From Hygrophila difformis (taxonomy: Eukaryota > Streptophyta > Magnoliopsida > Lamiales > Acanthaceae), in the NCBI GenBank assembly GCA_030278955.1, contig JAOANR010000014.1:1741920-1805919 (forward strand): DNA of 64,000 bases, given 5' to 3'. The position numbers were made by a program, and so were the translations under genes. The notes under the pieces are model-generated. The model worked only from the letters and a program-made list of their open reading frames with translations. It did no database searches and was not told the origin of the DNA. Shown piece by piece: positions 33,786 through 47,900 of the stretch (positions within the stretch are counted from its first letter, which is position 1; each line of letters opens with the position of its first letter).

Positions 33786-34531
33786 CAAGGATATTAAAAT
33801 CTAGATTTAAATCTTAGGATCTTACGATCCCACAAAGCCAAAACGATCAAGATCTGTATGGGATCTAAATTATGGTGAGATCTGGATAAGATCTATAGGA
33901 TCTATACAAGATCTTAAAATCTTTGAACAATCCGATCCCACTCCATCTTATTTTTCATCTAATTTTTTCGTTTTTCAGTCCTCCATTCTTTTCCAAAATC
34001 CAGATCTAGGGATTTTTGTTTGCATCTACATCTTCCTCGCATCCCCTTCATCTTCCTCTTCCAACAGTCGCCGTTGTATCTCCTTCATCTTCCTGTTGTT
34101 GATGTCGTCGTTGTATCCCCCTTCTTTTCCTATCGTTGCTCTCGCTTCCCCTTCCTCTTTCTACTACCGCCCTTGGCGTAACATCCCCTTCCAGCACCCC
34201 TGCTGATGGAGATCTTAGTCCTAAACCCCTTGCTCAGATAGATGATGATGAATCCAATAAGACAGTGATTGAGACTGATGAAAATGGAGAAAATTCTAAT
34301 GTCAAATCCAACTCAGCTCAATCATAATGTATTAAATGCTCAATTATTATCTTTTTTTGCTAAACAAATTATTGTCTATTGATATTAGTTATTGTAATTT
34401 GCTAATATGCAATATGAATATATTTTTTTGTCATGATTTCATAGGATCTTATAATCTGAATACGATCTTACGATCTCAATCTTGCAAATAGAAAAACGAT
34501 CCTACATAAGATCTAGATTTTGATAACCTTG
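33786..34531. mobile_element. Non-autonomous hAT-type element, 746 bp
   Basis: The ends are inverted (CAAGGATATTAAAATCTAGAT and ATCTAGATTTTGATAACCTTG) and the element is flanked by an 8-bp direct duplication TATATAGA at 33,778-33,785 and 34,532-34,539, the size made by hAT transposases. Subterminal GATCTTA/TAAGATC repeats lie at both ends. A 63-codon Ser/Asp-rich frame at 34,136-34,327 has no recognisable transposase domain. Confidence 0.8.
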
Positions 34532-34571
34532 TATATAGATATATATATATATATGAGTATTTGTATATGGA

Positions 34572-34688
34572 GGATGTTTGGATGTTGGTAGATTGGCGAG
34601 CAGATAGCGGATTGAAAGAACATATTGTCTCACAGTTCTCTCTCTAAATCTGCTATCTGCTAGCATATCTGCTGAGTCCCAAACATCC
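34572..34688. mobile_element. Small hairpin MITE (GGATGTTTGG ends)
   Basis: The 117-bp segment begins GGATGTTTGG and ends CCAAACATCC. Inner parts are also roughly inverted (CAGATAGCGGATT and AAATCTGCTATCTG). Related in sequence to the insertion at 56,027. Confidence 0.6.
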
Positions 34689-34699
34689 ACATGATCATA

Positions 34700-35770
34700 A
34701 TGTTAAATCTAATGTAGTAGACAAAATAATAGTGCAAAGACTTATAGGGCATAAATATGTAGCCCACAAGTGGTTGGAAGACCTCACAGTCAAAAAGGGT
34801 CTCATTTTACTTTTGTGGTCCTATTACATTTATTTTTAGGGGAAAAAAACCCATATTTGAAATTCAATTTTTTGTTTACAGTACTAATTTAAAACTCTCG
34901 AATGCCAATCTGTTATTTGTAGTTATTATATTCTTACATTATATTATATAGTATTATATATTAGTATAATAGATGGAAATTGAATTTGTAGAGCATGCAT
35001 ATTTAATAGTTACTGCAAAACAGTATTAATTTGTTAGTTCAGATGTATTCATTTCTATATTCAATTTTTTGGGGTAAAAGCTGATGCAAGTGTACATATA
35101 ATATTTATGAACATTAAATTAATGTATAAAATAGAAAAATATACTAATATATAGTACTATATATGTGGAATAGGGATGGATGCATGTGTAAGTGTAACAT
35201 CAAAGCAATACCTTAATTTGGTAGTTGATGATTACTTTAATTTCAAAGTCATGGATCGTTGAGATTTTCCCAAATCCCACTTTATTCTACTTTATTTTAT
35301 TACTATTATTTTTTAAAAAAATTTTCTTTTTAAGTTGGACAAAATTGCTGGACACAGAAAATCTCCCACCATCATATTTTATTTTTCATTGAAATCCCAT
35401 CAAACTTAATTAATTCCAACATGGAGGCCAAGACTAATATAATAAGACAATTAATTACAATTCTTTCATTGAACAATATAATCTTCTCGGAGAATTCCAA
35501 CCTTGAATTTATTTATTTTTAAATAAATAAACACAGGTCAAATAGAGAGCAGTAATTCCTAGCTCAGCATTTTTAATTTGTTGTTTCATTTATAGATTTT
35601 TCCCCTAATTTAGTCACACCTCAGCTTAATTCCTTCATTATATTGGTCATCTCATCCTTGTGAGGTTACATTTCTGATTGATTCTTTTGGGGATGAGATT
35701 TTCTTGAAAATGGCCTTTTTAATTTTTTATACATATTATTTTATTATCTTCAATATTGTAAAAACAAATA
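34700..35770. other. AT-rich intergenic DNA
   Basis: No gene, RNA or repeat with clear ends seen. Confidence 0.5.
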
Positions 35771-36034
35771 CTCCCTCCGTCCCATATAAGACGTCTTGTT
35801 TGACTTTTTAACACTGTTCATTGTTCAACTTTGACTCAATATTATTGTAACTATATATTTGAAGAAAATAGTTGAGTTTGATCTTGTTAGATTCGTCTAA
35901 TTGTATAGTTTTAGAATATATATTTTATATAATTTTCGCTTGTATATATTTTGAGATATTACATTAATGATTAAAAATGTGCATTGAATTGTGTGCAGAA
36001 GTCAAACAAAACATCTTAGCTGTGACATAGGGAG
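35771..36034. mobile_element. Stowaway-type MITE
   Basis: Begins CTCCCTCCGTCCCATA and ends with ATAGGGAG, flanked by TA on both sides, as for Tc1/mariner-type MITEs. Internal signature GATCTTGTTAGATTCGTCTA. Lies 0.75 kb upstream of the response regulator. Confidence 0.75.
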
Positions 36035-36162
36035 TAATTAATGAATAACGTAAACACAAGAAAAGGGCAAACATGGGAATAAAGAAAAATTAAAGTGGGA
36101 CCAAAGAAATGGGATTTTGGGATTTGGGAAGAGGCCAGGCCTGCAGTCAGCAGTAGTTACTA

Positions 36163-36419
36163 CTCCTCCGTTGTTAAAAGTTGTAACATTTGCATAGTTG
36201 TTACTATTCATTGAGTAACTTTGATTCAAATTTTAACACAGTTATACAAGATAAAACATAGTCAAGTGGGATCTTGTTAGATTCGTCTAATCGCGTAGTT
36301 TTAGAATATTAAATTTTTATAATTTTTACTTTTATACAATTTGAGATATTAAGCGTTAAAAATGTGCATTGGATAACGTGAAATGCAGGAATATTACAAT
36401 TTTTTAAAAAGGGAGGGAG
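36163..36419. mobile_element. Stowaway-type MITE
   Basis: CTCCTCCGTTGTTAAA at the left and AAAGGGAGGGAG at the right, with TA on each side; same internal signature as the copy at 35,771. It ends about 160 bases before the response regulator TATA box. Confidence 0.75.
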
Positions 36420-36580
36420 TATTATACTAACATCTACTACTACAAGATAAAGAAGTGGGCAGAATCTAGTGAGAAAGATTGCTCACCATCAATTGTTTCC
36501 TATATTGTAATAATCAGACACAATACCTACATTGCACATACTTTTGGCGCACACGCAGATTTTGCCTCTCAACCAACTCT

Positions 36581-36588
36581 CTATAAAA
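36581..36588 (+). promoter_or_regulatory. TATA box of the response regulator gene
   Basis: CTATAAAA, 209 bases before the start codon. The leader then contains a TTTC-rich pyrimidine tract (36,677-36,708) and an ATC repeat (36,737-36,755). Confidence 0.5.
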
Positions 36589-36796
36589 TTTTGTACTATT
36601 CCCACCATTTTCTTCTCCACAAATTAAATACTGCAGCTCCCCACTCCCTTCAATTCCCCAATTTCAAAGAATCGTTTTTCTTCTTTCTTTCTTTCTTTCT
36701 CTCTTTCAAGGGACAGATCGGATAGCAGCTCTCTGATCATCATCATCATCATCAAATCAACACATTCTTGGAATATACTAATAATACTTTGGTGTA

Positions 36797-38528
36797 ATGG
36801 ATTTGGATGCAACACAAGGACAAGCTGGAGAAGAGGGAGTTGAGAATCAGCAGCATGTTCATGTATTGGCTGTGGATGACAGTCAAACTGACAGAAAGTT
36901 TCTGGAAAGGCTCCTCACTGTTTCTTCTAATTATCATGGTACCCCCCTACCCCCTAACCCCAAAAAAAAAAAAAAAAAAAAATGCAATCTTGATTTCTAT
37001 GGAATATGGATTAGCCGAAAGTAATTAGTCTTAGCTTGCTGCAATATTACTGTAACGTGTGTTTTCTTGCAGTGACATGTGTGGGTTCTGGAGATGAGGC
37101 TCTTAGGTATTTGGGTTTGCTTCAGGACAACATTCAAGGAAATAACATTGCATATTCTGAAGAAAGATGGCCTGCGCTGTCGTCATCGTCGCCGTCGTCA
37201 TTATCCCTATCATCCACAGCTTCTCCCTGTCATGAATCCCATTCATCGAATTCCTCAAATCAACAAAAGGTAATTAAGCCCTTTATTTTTAAATAAGCAA
37301 GGAAAAAAATACAATTGAATTGCATGGAAAACCTAATTTATAACACAGTCAATTAATTAGGAAAAGTTTTAGGTTTTTATTCACTGAACCTTCATCTGTT
37401 CTTGATGACCAGAATATTATTGCACAGATAATTTAATAAGCATTTATTTAGGTTTTTCAAAAGAGTTTCGGCGTGTCCATGATTCAAGGAGCCAAAATTG
37501 AGCATTATATTGTATAGTGAAAAAAAAAAAAAAAAAAGTGAAAGTTAAAAAAGTGAGTGGTAAAATTTTCAGCTTTGAGCCCCCTATCTGTCCCTTTTGG
37601 CCAAAAGAGGAGACGAGGTGATTTGATTGCTTCAGTAATTTTAATAATTTGAAATGTTGGGGAATAATATTACTGCAACCTCAAACGAATATGTCAGTTC
37701 GATTTTGGAAAAACCCAACTTCCAATTATACATCTTTTAGGGTTTAATTAAAATGCTGATGTATAATAGAATGCACAAATTAAATAATGCAGCTGCAGGT
37801 ATCAAAGGTGAATCTGATCATGACAGATTTCAGCATGCCCGGAATGAGTGGCTACGATTTGCTGAAAAGAATCAAGGTAGAATAAATACATATATGCAAG
37901 ATAAGATTTTTTTTTTTTTTTCTTGTTTAAATATATAGCTTACACAGATTTTTATATATTTATCGTATACTCTTTTAAAAATGTGTGCAGGAGTCTGCAT
38001 CCTGGAAAGACATACCTGTGGTTGTCATGTCGTCAGAGAATGTCCCATCAAGAATCAACATGTATGTATTAAGTATATCCATGATTAATAATCTGTTACT
38101 TACTATATGGTTGGTTAATTGATAATTACGCAAAAACATGGAAATGGAACAGGTGCCTAGAAGGAGGAGCAGAAGACTTCCTGCTGAAGCCCGTTAAAGT
38201 ATCAGATTTGAAAAAGCTTCACTCTAATCTCGTGACAACCAAGAACACAGTGGAGAAATATGAAGAAGAAGACAAGATCACAAGCAACAAGGGCAACAGC
38301 AGCACAGCAGGTAACAAGATGGTCGTCAAAGGTGTGGCCGATCGTCAGCTGGAAAACGATGGCGGCGGCGGCGGCAGCGCCAACTGCTGCGGTGGAACAA
38401 TTAATAGCAGTAATAATAATAATAACAGTAATAACAATGTCAATATGGCAAATAAGAGGAAGGCAACCCTAACAGCATCATCCGACAGATCCAGGCCCCG
38501 GGTGGTTCAAGAATTGCCTGTTTCTTAA
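36797..38528 (+). CDS. Type-A cytokinin response regulator, 5 exons, 287 aa
   Basis: Type-A response regulators take phosphate from His-phosphotransfer proteins and damp cytokinin signalling. Exons are 36797-36938, 37073-37269, 37799-37876, 37991-38061 and 38153-38528. The receiver domain has the acidic pair D27-D28 ([11 protein letters not shown]), phospho-acceptor D123 ([12 protein letters not shown]), S153 ([11 protein letters not shown]) and K175 ([11 protein letters not shown]). A Ser-rich loop (about residues 88-112) splits the domain between exons 2 and 3, as in several plant type-A members. There is no GARP DNA-binding domain, excluding type B. The C-terminus is long for the class and holds Gly (233-237) and Asn (about 249-260) runs, which are partly CAG/AAT repeats in the DNA. 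The subgroup (ARR3/4 or ARR8/9 type) was not resolved. Confidence 0.93.
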
Positions 38529-39289
38529 ATACTATAATTACATAATCCGTCATACACTGCATTGGGATATAGTATTTGATTGAACTTGTTGACTGGACAG
38601 GGAATTAATGATCCATCAATGTGTGTTATTACTGGTTTGGCAATGAAAAATGCAGATCGAATCATTAATGGCAATGGCATGGAGTGCCTGTGATCCTATA
38701 TATATCATCAGTTTATATATATATATATATATAGATAGATATATGTGAGATGTATGTATATTTATACAGGGAATTGAAAGGGAATGTTTGTACGTTTCCA
38801 CAGGGAACATGCACGGATACATACATGAAATGAGTTGCATCTGTCTTGATGATTCTTAATTGGTCGGGCACTTCAAAAATGAATGGGCCCAGCTTCCTTA
38901 CCTGATGCATCGTCCATCTGCGGCGGCATGTGGGAAAAAAACATTACACTACAGTGTACAAGAGCTTCGGAACAGTGCTGGTAGGGGTCCAGTGGCTACC
39001 CAGTCTAGATTCCAGAGGGCTGGGCCGGGCTGCCAAGGTTGATCACTTGATACAGGCTCTTGGGCAAAATTTGCTGCTAATATAGGGTTTAGGGTTTAGC
39101 CACATTCCAAATACATTTGTTTTCACTAGACAGCCAACAAAGACTAGGGCAAGAAAGATGAAAAAATCAGAAGGCAAAAAGAATAAAAGAAGAAGAAAAA
39201 AAAAGAGAGAATAGTAAATGAAACTAAAAAGAAAGCCAGCACGAGGTGAACGACGGACGTATCACTGAGGGAACAGGACCTATCGCCGG
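38529..39289. other. 3' region of the response regulator and intergenic DNA
   Basis: Contains the gene's 3' UTR, a (TA)n tract at 38,715-38,740 and AG-rich runs at 39,150-39,240. No further gene seen. Confidence 0.5.
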
Positions 39290-39480
39290 ATGTATCATGT
39301 GCCAGCCGCATCCGCCGTCAGGGCACACAGCATTCGACAGGAAATTCCAAGTCGTAAAAGAAAGCTCACTTTGTGACTGTCAGTACCCAATTTTGCAAGA
39401 CCATCGGCCACCAAGTTGCCCTCCCACAGCATATGTTTAAATATGCACACATGGAACTCCCTCGCCACCTCCTGTATCCA
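39290..39480 (-). pseudogene. RNase H domain relic of a non-LTR retrotransposon
   Basis: On the minus strand the sequence reads VAREFHVCIFKH, then WEGNLVADGLAKLGTDSHK, the C-terminal signature of plant LINE-type RNase H (normally H-x-x-REGNxxADxLAxxG). Only this fragment remains; no reverse transcriptase is visible. It lies downstream of both neighbouring genes. Confidence 0.65.
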
Positions 39481-39918
39481 AATACATTTAATATCTTGAA
39501 AACATAGTTTATAGTTTTCTTATAAACATCAGTGCCTTAAACTTGTAATTGCATTGCTATGTCAAATTGATGAATACGGATGGTTTTGAGTTTGAATGCA
39601 AAATTAAATTACAAGAGGTTTTGTTACACTCCGTACATTGAAAGGTAGATCAAAGCATTTAAATTACATACAGGTGGAAGTAGTTCAACTTCAACCCCAA
39701 GAGTAAATATGACGAAAAAAAAGGGGGGGACCATGTATATAAATTCGATTACAGAGACTTCCCTTGTAATATTTCCGTGATTCTATCGAATTTGATAGAA
39801 TAGGCATATCATGTAACCTATCTACCGCTTAGAACTAACTCACAGTGAGAAGGATTGATTCATTTGTGGATACCAAGGAAGGCCATGCATGGATCCTTCA
39901 TCGGAAGTTGGGACGATT

Positions 39919-42900
39919 CTACAAATGATTGTTTGAACCCTACAATTCCATCCAAACCCAGCATCAGAATAAATGTCAATCGTATCTTATGACTGTATGA
40001 CAAGTTAATGAAACATTGGTGAAAACCGTGAAATTTGCTAATATCAGAACCACCTTAGGCACTTACCTTTAGTCCCAACGCCAAACCACCTTCAAGCTCT
40101 TTGCACTTTCTTCTTTCAAATTGATACCGAGCTTTTGATTCCTCAACTGAATTATATCCCTCAATGCCTGCACTTTCCTGGCCTTCGGATAATGGAAACC
40201 CATTCAATACTTTGGTATCTAAGACATCAGATATGGCATGCCCTTGCCGCAACTTTGCAACCATAACCCACATGTTAGCAAGTTCGTTTTCCAACTTCTC
40301 TTCATGCCTCTTTGCATCATCAAGTCTCTTTCGTAGGTCAGATTCTATTTTATCCCTTTCGGATAATGCAGCAACCAATGAAGCTTCTCTTTGGTATCTA
40401 GCATTCCGCTCCAACTCAATTTCCTCCATCGATAATCTCTCCTCTGTCTTTCTCATGCGTGAATCAGATCCAGATCGGAAACCACCAACACCATTTTGCT
40501 TTGTATCCAGGGGAGTGGATTTTTTACATCCATTTGTCTTGCAATGGCCATCTGCTGCTGCTGCCAGATCAGAAGAGAGTTTGGCGTTCTGGTAGGATAG
40601 CTTTGTTACCTCATCTGCCAAGTTCCGGAGTTCAACTGCTGCTGCTGCAGCTAGTTCTTTTGCGTAAGAGGCTTCCTCAGTTTGCTTTTGGCATTGAATT
40701 TCTAGTCCATCCTTTTCTTCAATAAGCCTTACCTTATCTTGTTTCAGCGACTCAATTTCAGCAGCCTGCAGGTCGAGAATGCTAGAAATTGGCAATGATT
40801 GGCTCCATTACACATTGATCAGAAAACACACAGGCCGGGAGTTCATACCTGCTCAACAAGCTGAGACTTTGAAAATACCTCTCCATTGCATGTTTTAGCA
40901 TCCTCATGGTTGAATATTCTATTCAAGCTTCCAGCACTAGTTGGTGTTGTTTCATCAAAAGAAGTTTCCTCAAATGAATTAATATCATAGCCCTTTTCAT
41001 TTATAATCTCCAATGATCCTTCAAAGCTGTTCATCCTAATGGTGCTATCTGCACTTCTTGAGCTATGAATCGACATCAAGGATTCAAGCTGCTGCCTTAA
41101 CTCAGTGATGGTTTCTTGCATTTCATTATTCTCCAGTGTCTGATAAAGGGAAATATGTTGTCGCAAGACAAAACAGTCGCATAAGAAAAGAAAATTGAGC
41201 CATGACATTTACCTTTCCCCATAGTTGCTCTTGAAGAACCCTATTATCTGCTGATTTGATCTTTTTGAAGTTGACATGAAAAAGTATTCTCATTAGTTCA
41301 TATTGTTATCGCTGAAAACTGAAGGGAGGATATGAAAAAGGACTCGGCATACCTCAAGCTCGAAGGTTTTTTCATTTAGTTGAGTGGCAAGCCTTGACAA
41401 AGCCTGCACACGACCAAGTTGTGACAATAGTATAACATGATAGATAATTATATGATGGAAGAAGATACAACAGCTTTTCCATTCACTGTTGTGTGTGCTA
41501 ATTTTACATTGCGTTGACATACTGACCTGGGACATTTCAACAACACTAGAACCATATGGAGATAACTCTACTGATCCAATCATTCGTTGCTCAAGAACTC
41601 GCATTTGACGCTTCTTTTCTCTTATTTCATCCTTCAATTTTTGCATGCTTTCCTGTATCAGGTTACCGTGAGAATAGAAGTGTCGTGCTTAATGAAATTT
41701 ACACGTTGCGCCAGGTTCAACATTTCTACATCCCTTTGGTCTTGGATGAATATGGCACATTCAAGTAAACTGTGTGAAGTTCATGCTCTTGTCAAGTCTT
41801 TTAGGCCAATGACAAAAATTTAAATCTAATTAATCGTATTAATCTTAATCTTAATCAGCCACAGAATTTGTTCGCAAAGATACAATCACAACATGTAAGC
41901 AACAAACCTGGAGTTTGGAGTCATCAGGATTCTTAGCTGCTTGCTCTGAAACTCTTTTCAAAGAACTCGTAGATAAAGCCACCTCTCCAGCTAGCATCTT
42001 TATTTGCTCACGTAAGAGATCCATTTGATCTGTGATCGTGCTCCCAGTCTATAACAACATTCAAAATTTATTTCGAAAAATAATAATAAAAAAATAAATA
42101 TAAATAAATAAATTAAGCCAACCATCTACCCTGGAAATCCGACTAGAGGGAGGTAAACGAACATTGATCGAAACAAACTAGCACAATGGTGCAAGTAGAC
42201 TAGACTTATGGGCAACAAATGCGTGCAAAACTTCCCTATATATAATACCAATAAAAGCAGAAAGAAAAGAATAGCACGGAAATTATAGATGTAGTGAGGA
42301 CAAATTGGTAATCTGTTTTAGAAACTTCGTGCTCGAAGTGCAAAAGTTAAATCAAACATCTCACCGGGGGGAGACGTCGTACTCCAGCAGCTGCACTGAA
42401 TAAATCACCTGCTTCAGTGCTTTCAGGATAAGAACCAGAAGAAGTATCATCTACTTTTCTGCTGATTGATTTCCTCTTTGCATCTTTCATATCACTCGAC
42501 ATAACTCTGCGTCCAGATGATTTTGATGAGGAAGCAGGGGAAACACTTGTGGAACTACTATGATCAGTACTTGGTGATGAGACAGCCTCGGGCTTCTGCT
42601 TCCAAAAGTATAAATATCTGTTTTTAATGTGCATTTTCACAACTAATACAGCTTATTCTATCAAGATCAGCTTTCGGGTTTAGGACTGAGAATTGAGAAT
42701 AGAGAATGCAACATAATAGTTTACTTTGAGTTTGAACCAGCCGAGCATCCCTCTCCTTGTATTCCTTCTGTAATCTTGGACCAACTCATCAAAATTTGTG
42801 GCGCCAATCTTGCCATCCACAGGACTTTCATAGTCAATGCTTCCAATATCATCATCAATTATGCATTCACGTTTTCTATCAGGCAAGTAGGCTAACTGCA

Positions 42901-44858
42901 TACGAAATGAAGAAAAAATTAATAGGAGGACAGAATTGCACCATACCATTGTAATATTTGATGTAGGTCTTTCAAAGTCATGCCTACTAAAGAGTAAATA
43001 GTACTGAATTGCAACAAAACAATGATACAATCATTATAAAAGATGTCAAACTTCCTCTTGGTACCTCATCTTCCCCAAATGAATGCCTTCGCCAGTGGTT
43101 ATGTTTTTCAGGGATATTTGATTGAATTGAAGTTTTGGTTGAAACCAAGATAAGCTTGGTTAATCTCTGAATCCTTCCCATCAAAGCAGCTTTGGCTTGT
43201 TCCTCCTCCTCCAATCTTGACTGCAACTTAATCTGCCCAGCTTCCAACTGTAACATGTGAAGTACAAATTGTTGTTACCAGTTACCACCCCAGAAATCTA
43301 GCACTAACACCAATTTGTGATGACGCCAAATAGAGTGTTTACTGTGGAAACCATTCAAGGAGTAGCAGTAGTAGTAATAATAATAATCATAACAGAACCA
43401 TGAGGAAGGACAATCAAGGGTACATAATGTTTTGGCCATAAGGACAATGCAATGTTTTCATGGCCGAGCCCAAAAGTAAACACAAGTGAAAAATTTAAAC
43501 ACTCCCTCCATTTTTTAAAGAATGAACTACATTCATCTGGCATGCTTTTTAATAAATTATCTCTCATTATACATTCACTCACTCCACTCTCTCTCCTACG
43601 TTCCTACTCACTTTCTTTTACCAAAAAAGGAAATAGATTGCTTATTTTAAAACATATAGAAAAGAAAAATTGGTCAATCTTTGAAAAATGGAGGGAGTAT
43701 TATCGTGAACTAATTTGTCAAAACTAAGGACACAATAAACAAAAGTGATCCCTAGGGGCTTTTAGTATTAGAAAGAAATCTCAAACCATTCCCTCTTTGC
43801 TTCAGGATCTCCATGTAGAAGAAGCAAATTACCTAGTGTCAATAGTATATTGACAATAAGCAGCATACAAACTAGAGCTACAAAGTGGGAGAAGTTTCAG
43901 AATCAGGAGATGAGAAAAGACCCATTTATAGTTTTCCTTCTCTTCAGAATACAAACTTTGATGCTGATTTTTAGCTCACCCACCTGGAGCTTCAAGTTAG
44001 CTAGAGCTTCTTGGCTTGGTGCTGTCAAATTTTCTTTCTCCATCATACCACGCTTTAATTGCTGAAGCTCTTGCTTTAGATTGGATATTTCTTTCTGATA
44101 CTTTTTAATGAGAGACTTCTCATCCAAAATCTAATTCAGGATGAATAAAGGAAAGGTTAGTAGGAGCACTGAAGGTCTGAAATTTTTTCCAGAATAAAAG
44201 CTTAATTAAAAGTGCACATTATCTCACCTTGTTTTGAGAGGCTTTAATTTCAACTTGCTTACTGCGCTGTGCAAACTTAAGAGTGTTGTGTGTTTCTTCA
44301 GTATTGCTAGAGGAAGGTGTGACTGTGCAAATAAGCTAGAGAAAAGATGAAAATAAGTATTCTCGTTAAGCTGTAAATATAATTAAAATCTCATCAGTAA
44401 GATATTGGAGAAGGAAATCTCTAGTCCAAGATTTACAAAGGTTAAGCATCAAAAAAACATACGGAAACTCGGCCATGGCCACTGAGAGAAGACTGCAACA
44501 AGCGTGTCAGTTTTGAATCTCGATATGGTATGTGAGTGGATTTTCCATCCGTTAGCTTGGATATCACCTGGATTAAATAGATAATATTATGATATTGTAA
44601 ACTCGTGTAAGGTATTTATATTTGGCAATTACAGTAATTCAGATCTGTGACGTAGACAACATTAGACCCAGTACAATCTCAAAAATCAAATTTTTTCTTT
44701 TAGCATGCAGAGCTACAGAAGAAATAAAGTTCTTTAAAGTTCGTAGAGAGTTATTTATCAAGTTCAGTTGTCAGATCAAGTACATTCTAGAGGAACCAGC
44801 ATCAGCGACACTGTATGCCAATCATCCTACCCATTAACACTAAGGGACCTTGCAATCA

Positions 44859-44907
<49 letters not shown>

Positions 44908-47900
44908 TCAATTATTTATACAAGTAATGAGGAAATAAGGATAAGCAACAAAAAAGTATGGCAGCAAATTGAAACCAACAGGTCCAACATCCATAGTGAA
45001 AAGGACATGATCATGTGCCTTACAGTGCCAAGCGTAAGTAAACTTTTGTTTATGTATGAACCCTCTTTTCTTCTCAATCCAGTTGTCTCTGTTTTGGAAC
45101 TTTCAGATCCTGCTAAGTCAATTAAATGCTATAAAAGAGTTTAGTACAGCTTTGCCTGGACAACAAAAGACCAAATGTTATCAAAAACTAATAAGAGGGG
45201 TAACATATGCAGAATTTACAACCATGTTTGAGGTTTAAGCATTTTGTCAAATCTACTCATAAATTGCGAAGGAATGAATTTTTTAGATAAAACAACAGGA
45301 AGCCACAGGAAAAGAGAAATCAGAAATAAGTAATAACACTCAATACATACCAATTGTGATAATTTCACCTCTTCTTCATTATCTCCTCGGGAACTGCTTT
45401 CAATAGTCTACAATACAGATAAACCGTTATGCACACTGGGTGTAAGATGCAACTTTGAACCAATAAACAACTTCTCATCACCAAAAGCTCAATAATGAAG
45501 TAGATCAGCCTTTTCAATTTAGTGAAATCGGCTGTTAAATTTTCGTTGTCTTAACTTTTTTTCTTGTCTAGGTTTGAAGAGCATAGGAAGTCTAGTCTAA
45601 CTTGGTTAATAATATCATGCATCTAAAAACAATTGCCAAACATCATATCTTGATGATTTTCTTCTCTTCTCAAAAATCTAAATAATTTTGTCTCTAATTC
45701 AAGTGAAAGTAAAACAAGTCTCATTAGTCCTCAATTTTGCATTATAATATCTATACTTATAATTGAGTCTCATTGTGGTTCAAAAGTCAAAACTAACTAG
45801 TGGCTATGTCTTACTTTATTAGACAACATAATTGCATCCATGTAGTGTCACACAGATGATCATAGCGGCCCCTTATAAATCTCAATTGGCCTTTCTAGAA
45901 ATCAACATGACAACACCTATTTCACAACTATTGTTGAAGTTCTTTATGCTTGATCGAAAATATTTATTTATGTCCGTCACCAACCTTCAGCTTCAAAACA
46001 TGCAAAATACCAAAATTGCATCCCAACAAGACTTTTTTCATAAGTAGATCAAATATTAATCTTGAAATAATGACACAAGTTAAAAAACATTAACAGCAGC
46101 AATACCAAAGTGAATATTGTGTGGCTTCGACTGCTAAGTAAATTGACGTTGTTAGAACCCACGTGTCTGTGTTCTGCATCAACAAGGTAATTAAAAAGTT
46201 TCACAAAAGACATCATCCAAAAAAAAAAAAAACAATGAGACGCTAATCAATAAAATAAACATCAAATGCAAACACTACATTTGGATCTGGGGAGCAAACT
46301 GTGTTTGAGAATAAAAAGAAAGCATAATCCAAGACGAAAATGAAGATATTAAATAAGATCCATAAAGAATTAGAACACAAATTTCGTTACCTTCACCAGA
46401 TGCTATCAAAGAAAGCGCATGGGCAGGTGACAGAACCACCTCTTCTTTTATTCCCTCCACATATGGGCCCTGCCACACAAATATCATTAATATTACATTC
46501 ACTTACAATTTTGTAAAGCAGTATTCTATTTTAGTTTGTACCATATCCAAAGATGGCGTATTAGACTAAGGATCTGTTTGTTAGCCTCTTAACTAAATGT
46601 TTTAGAGGCTGATTCAAGCACAAAATAGCCTCTAAACCATTCAGTTCAAAGGCTAACAAACAAGCCCTAACTTAGAAGTCCTAAAAACAAAAGATAATTG
46701 CATAAATTTAAGAAATTACCCATTCAACCTCCAGAATGCATTCCTTTATGACAATATTTATATCTTTCAAACATCAATGTAAAATGCAACACTGGATTTT
46801 TCAATTGAGACTTAACTAGACAGATAAAAAAATAACAAAAAAGCAACAAAGCTTGCAGAACACACCTATATTATTCCCAAACATAATAACCTCCAAATCA
46901 TTATCGAGAGATCATTGTCAGTCACAAAAATAGTACAAAGAATGGTTAATGGAGTCATGCAAAGATATGCATGAGAGAGAGAGAGAGTATAAAAAAAAGG
47001 AGAAGAATAAGGAATTGATGCGCATTGAAATTGCTTTCTGCACATGTTTACCTGAGAATCCTCCCTTATTCTAAGATTCTGTCCGGTGGGGTTAAGCAAG
47101 TCGTTGATGACCTATAATCCCAGCAGAACATCAATTATGACTCAAAAGCACAGCACAGCACAGCACACACACACACATACATAAACAAAAAATGAATAAT
47201 ATATTTAAATATATAAATCATCTATTGCCGATATCACTACATGTGTGAACCAAGTTATTGTGAACAATATCAAATATAATAGGTTAAGAACAGAAATTGT
47301 GAAAAAGATTATATTCCCATAAGATCTTTCTAGTTTTTTTTACATTCACATCTACTATAATCTTCAATGCCAGTCTGTATGAAATTTAATCAGATATTCA
47401 GTGTGGCTCATTACCAATTCAATCATGGAAGAAAATTACTTTTAATAACAAATGTGCTCGCCAGGCCCAATGTTGATACTGACCTCATTGTAAATTTCCA
47501 GATAAGAAACTCTGAGGAGAAACTCCTGTCCAGGTGTCTGATAAAACATATCAAAAGTCACTCAACAATTTGAAAGGAAAAATAAAAAATATTCTATTAT
47601 TCCAGACCACAGAGAGAGTGTGTGTAGCTATGTTTGGCTATAGATTTTTGGGAGTTATTACAAATTAGTACTCCCTCTGTTACAAATATTTGTAATCTTA
47701 GCTCTCCACATATTTATTAAGGAAGTTCGTTTATATACTATAATACCCTTGATAGGCATGTGTCACAAGACAGTGACAAATAATACATTAAGTTGGGTTA
47801 ACTGAGAAAGAGAATGTAAAATTTACCTCTATTTTGTTAAATCAACAAATATTTTGATAAAAAAATTAACTCTAAAAATGCCAATTATCTGTAAATGGAA

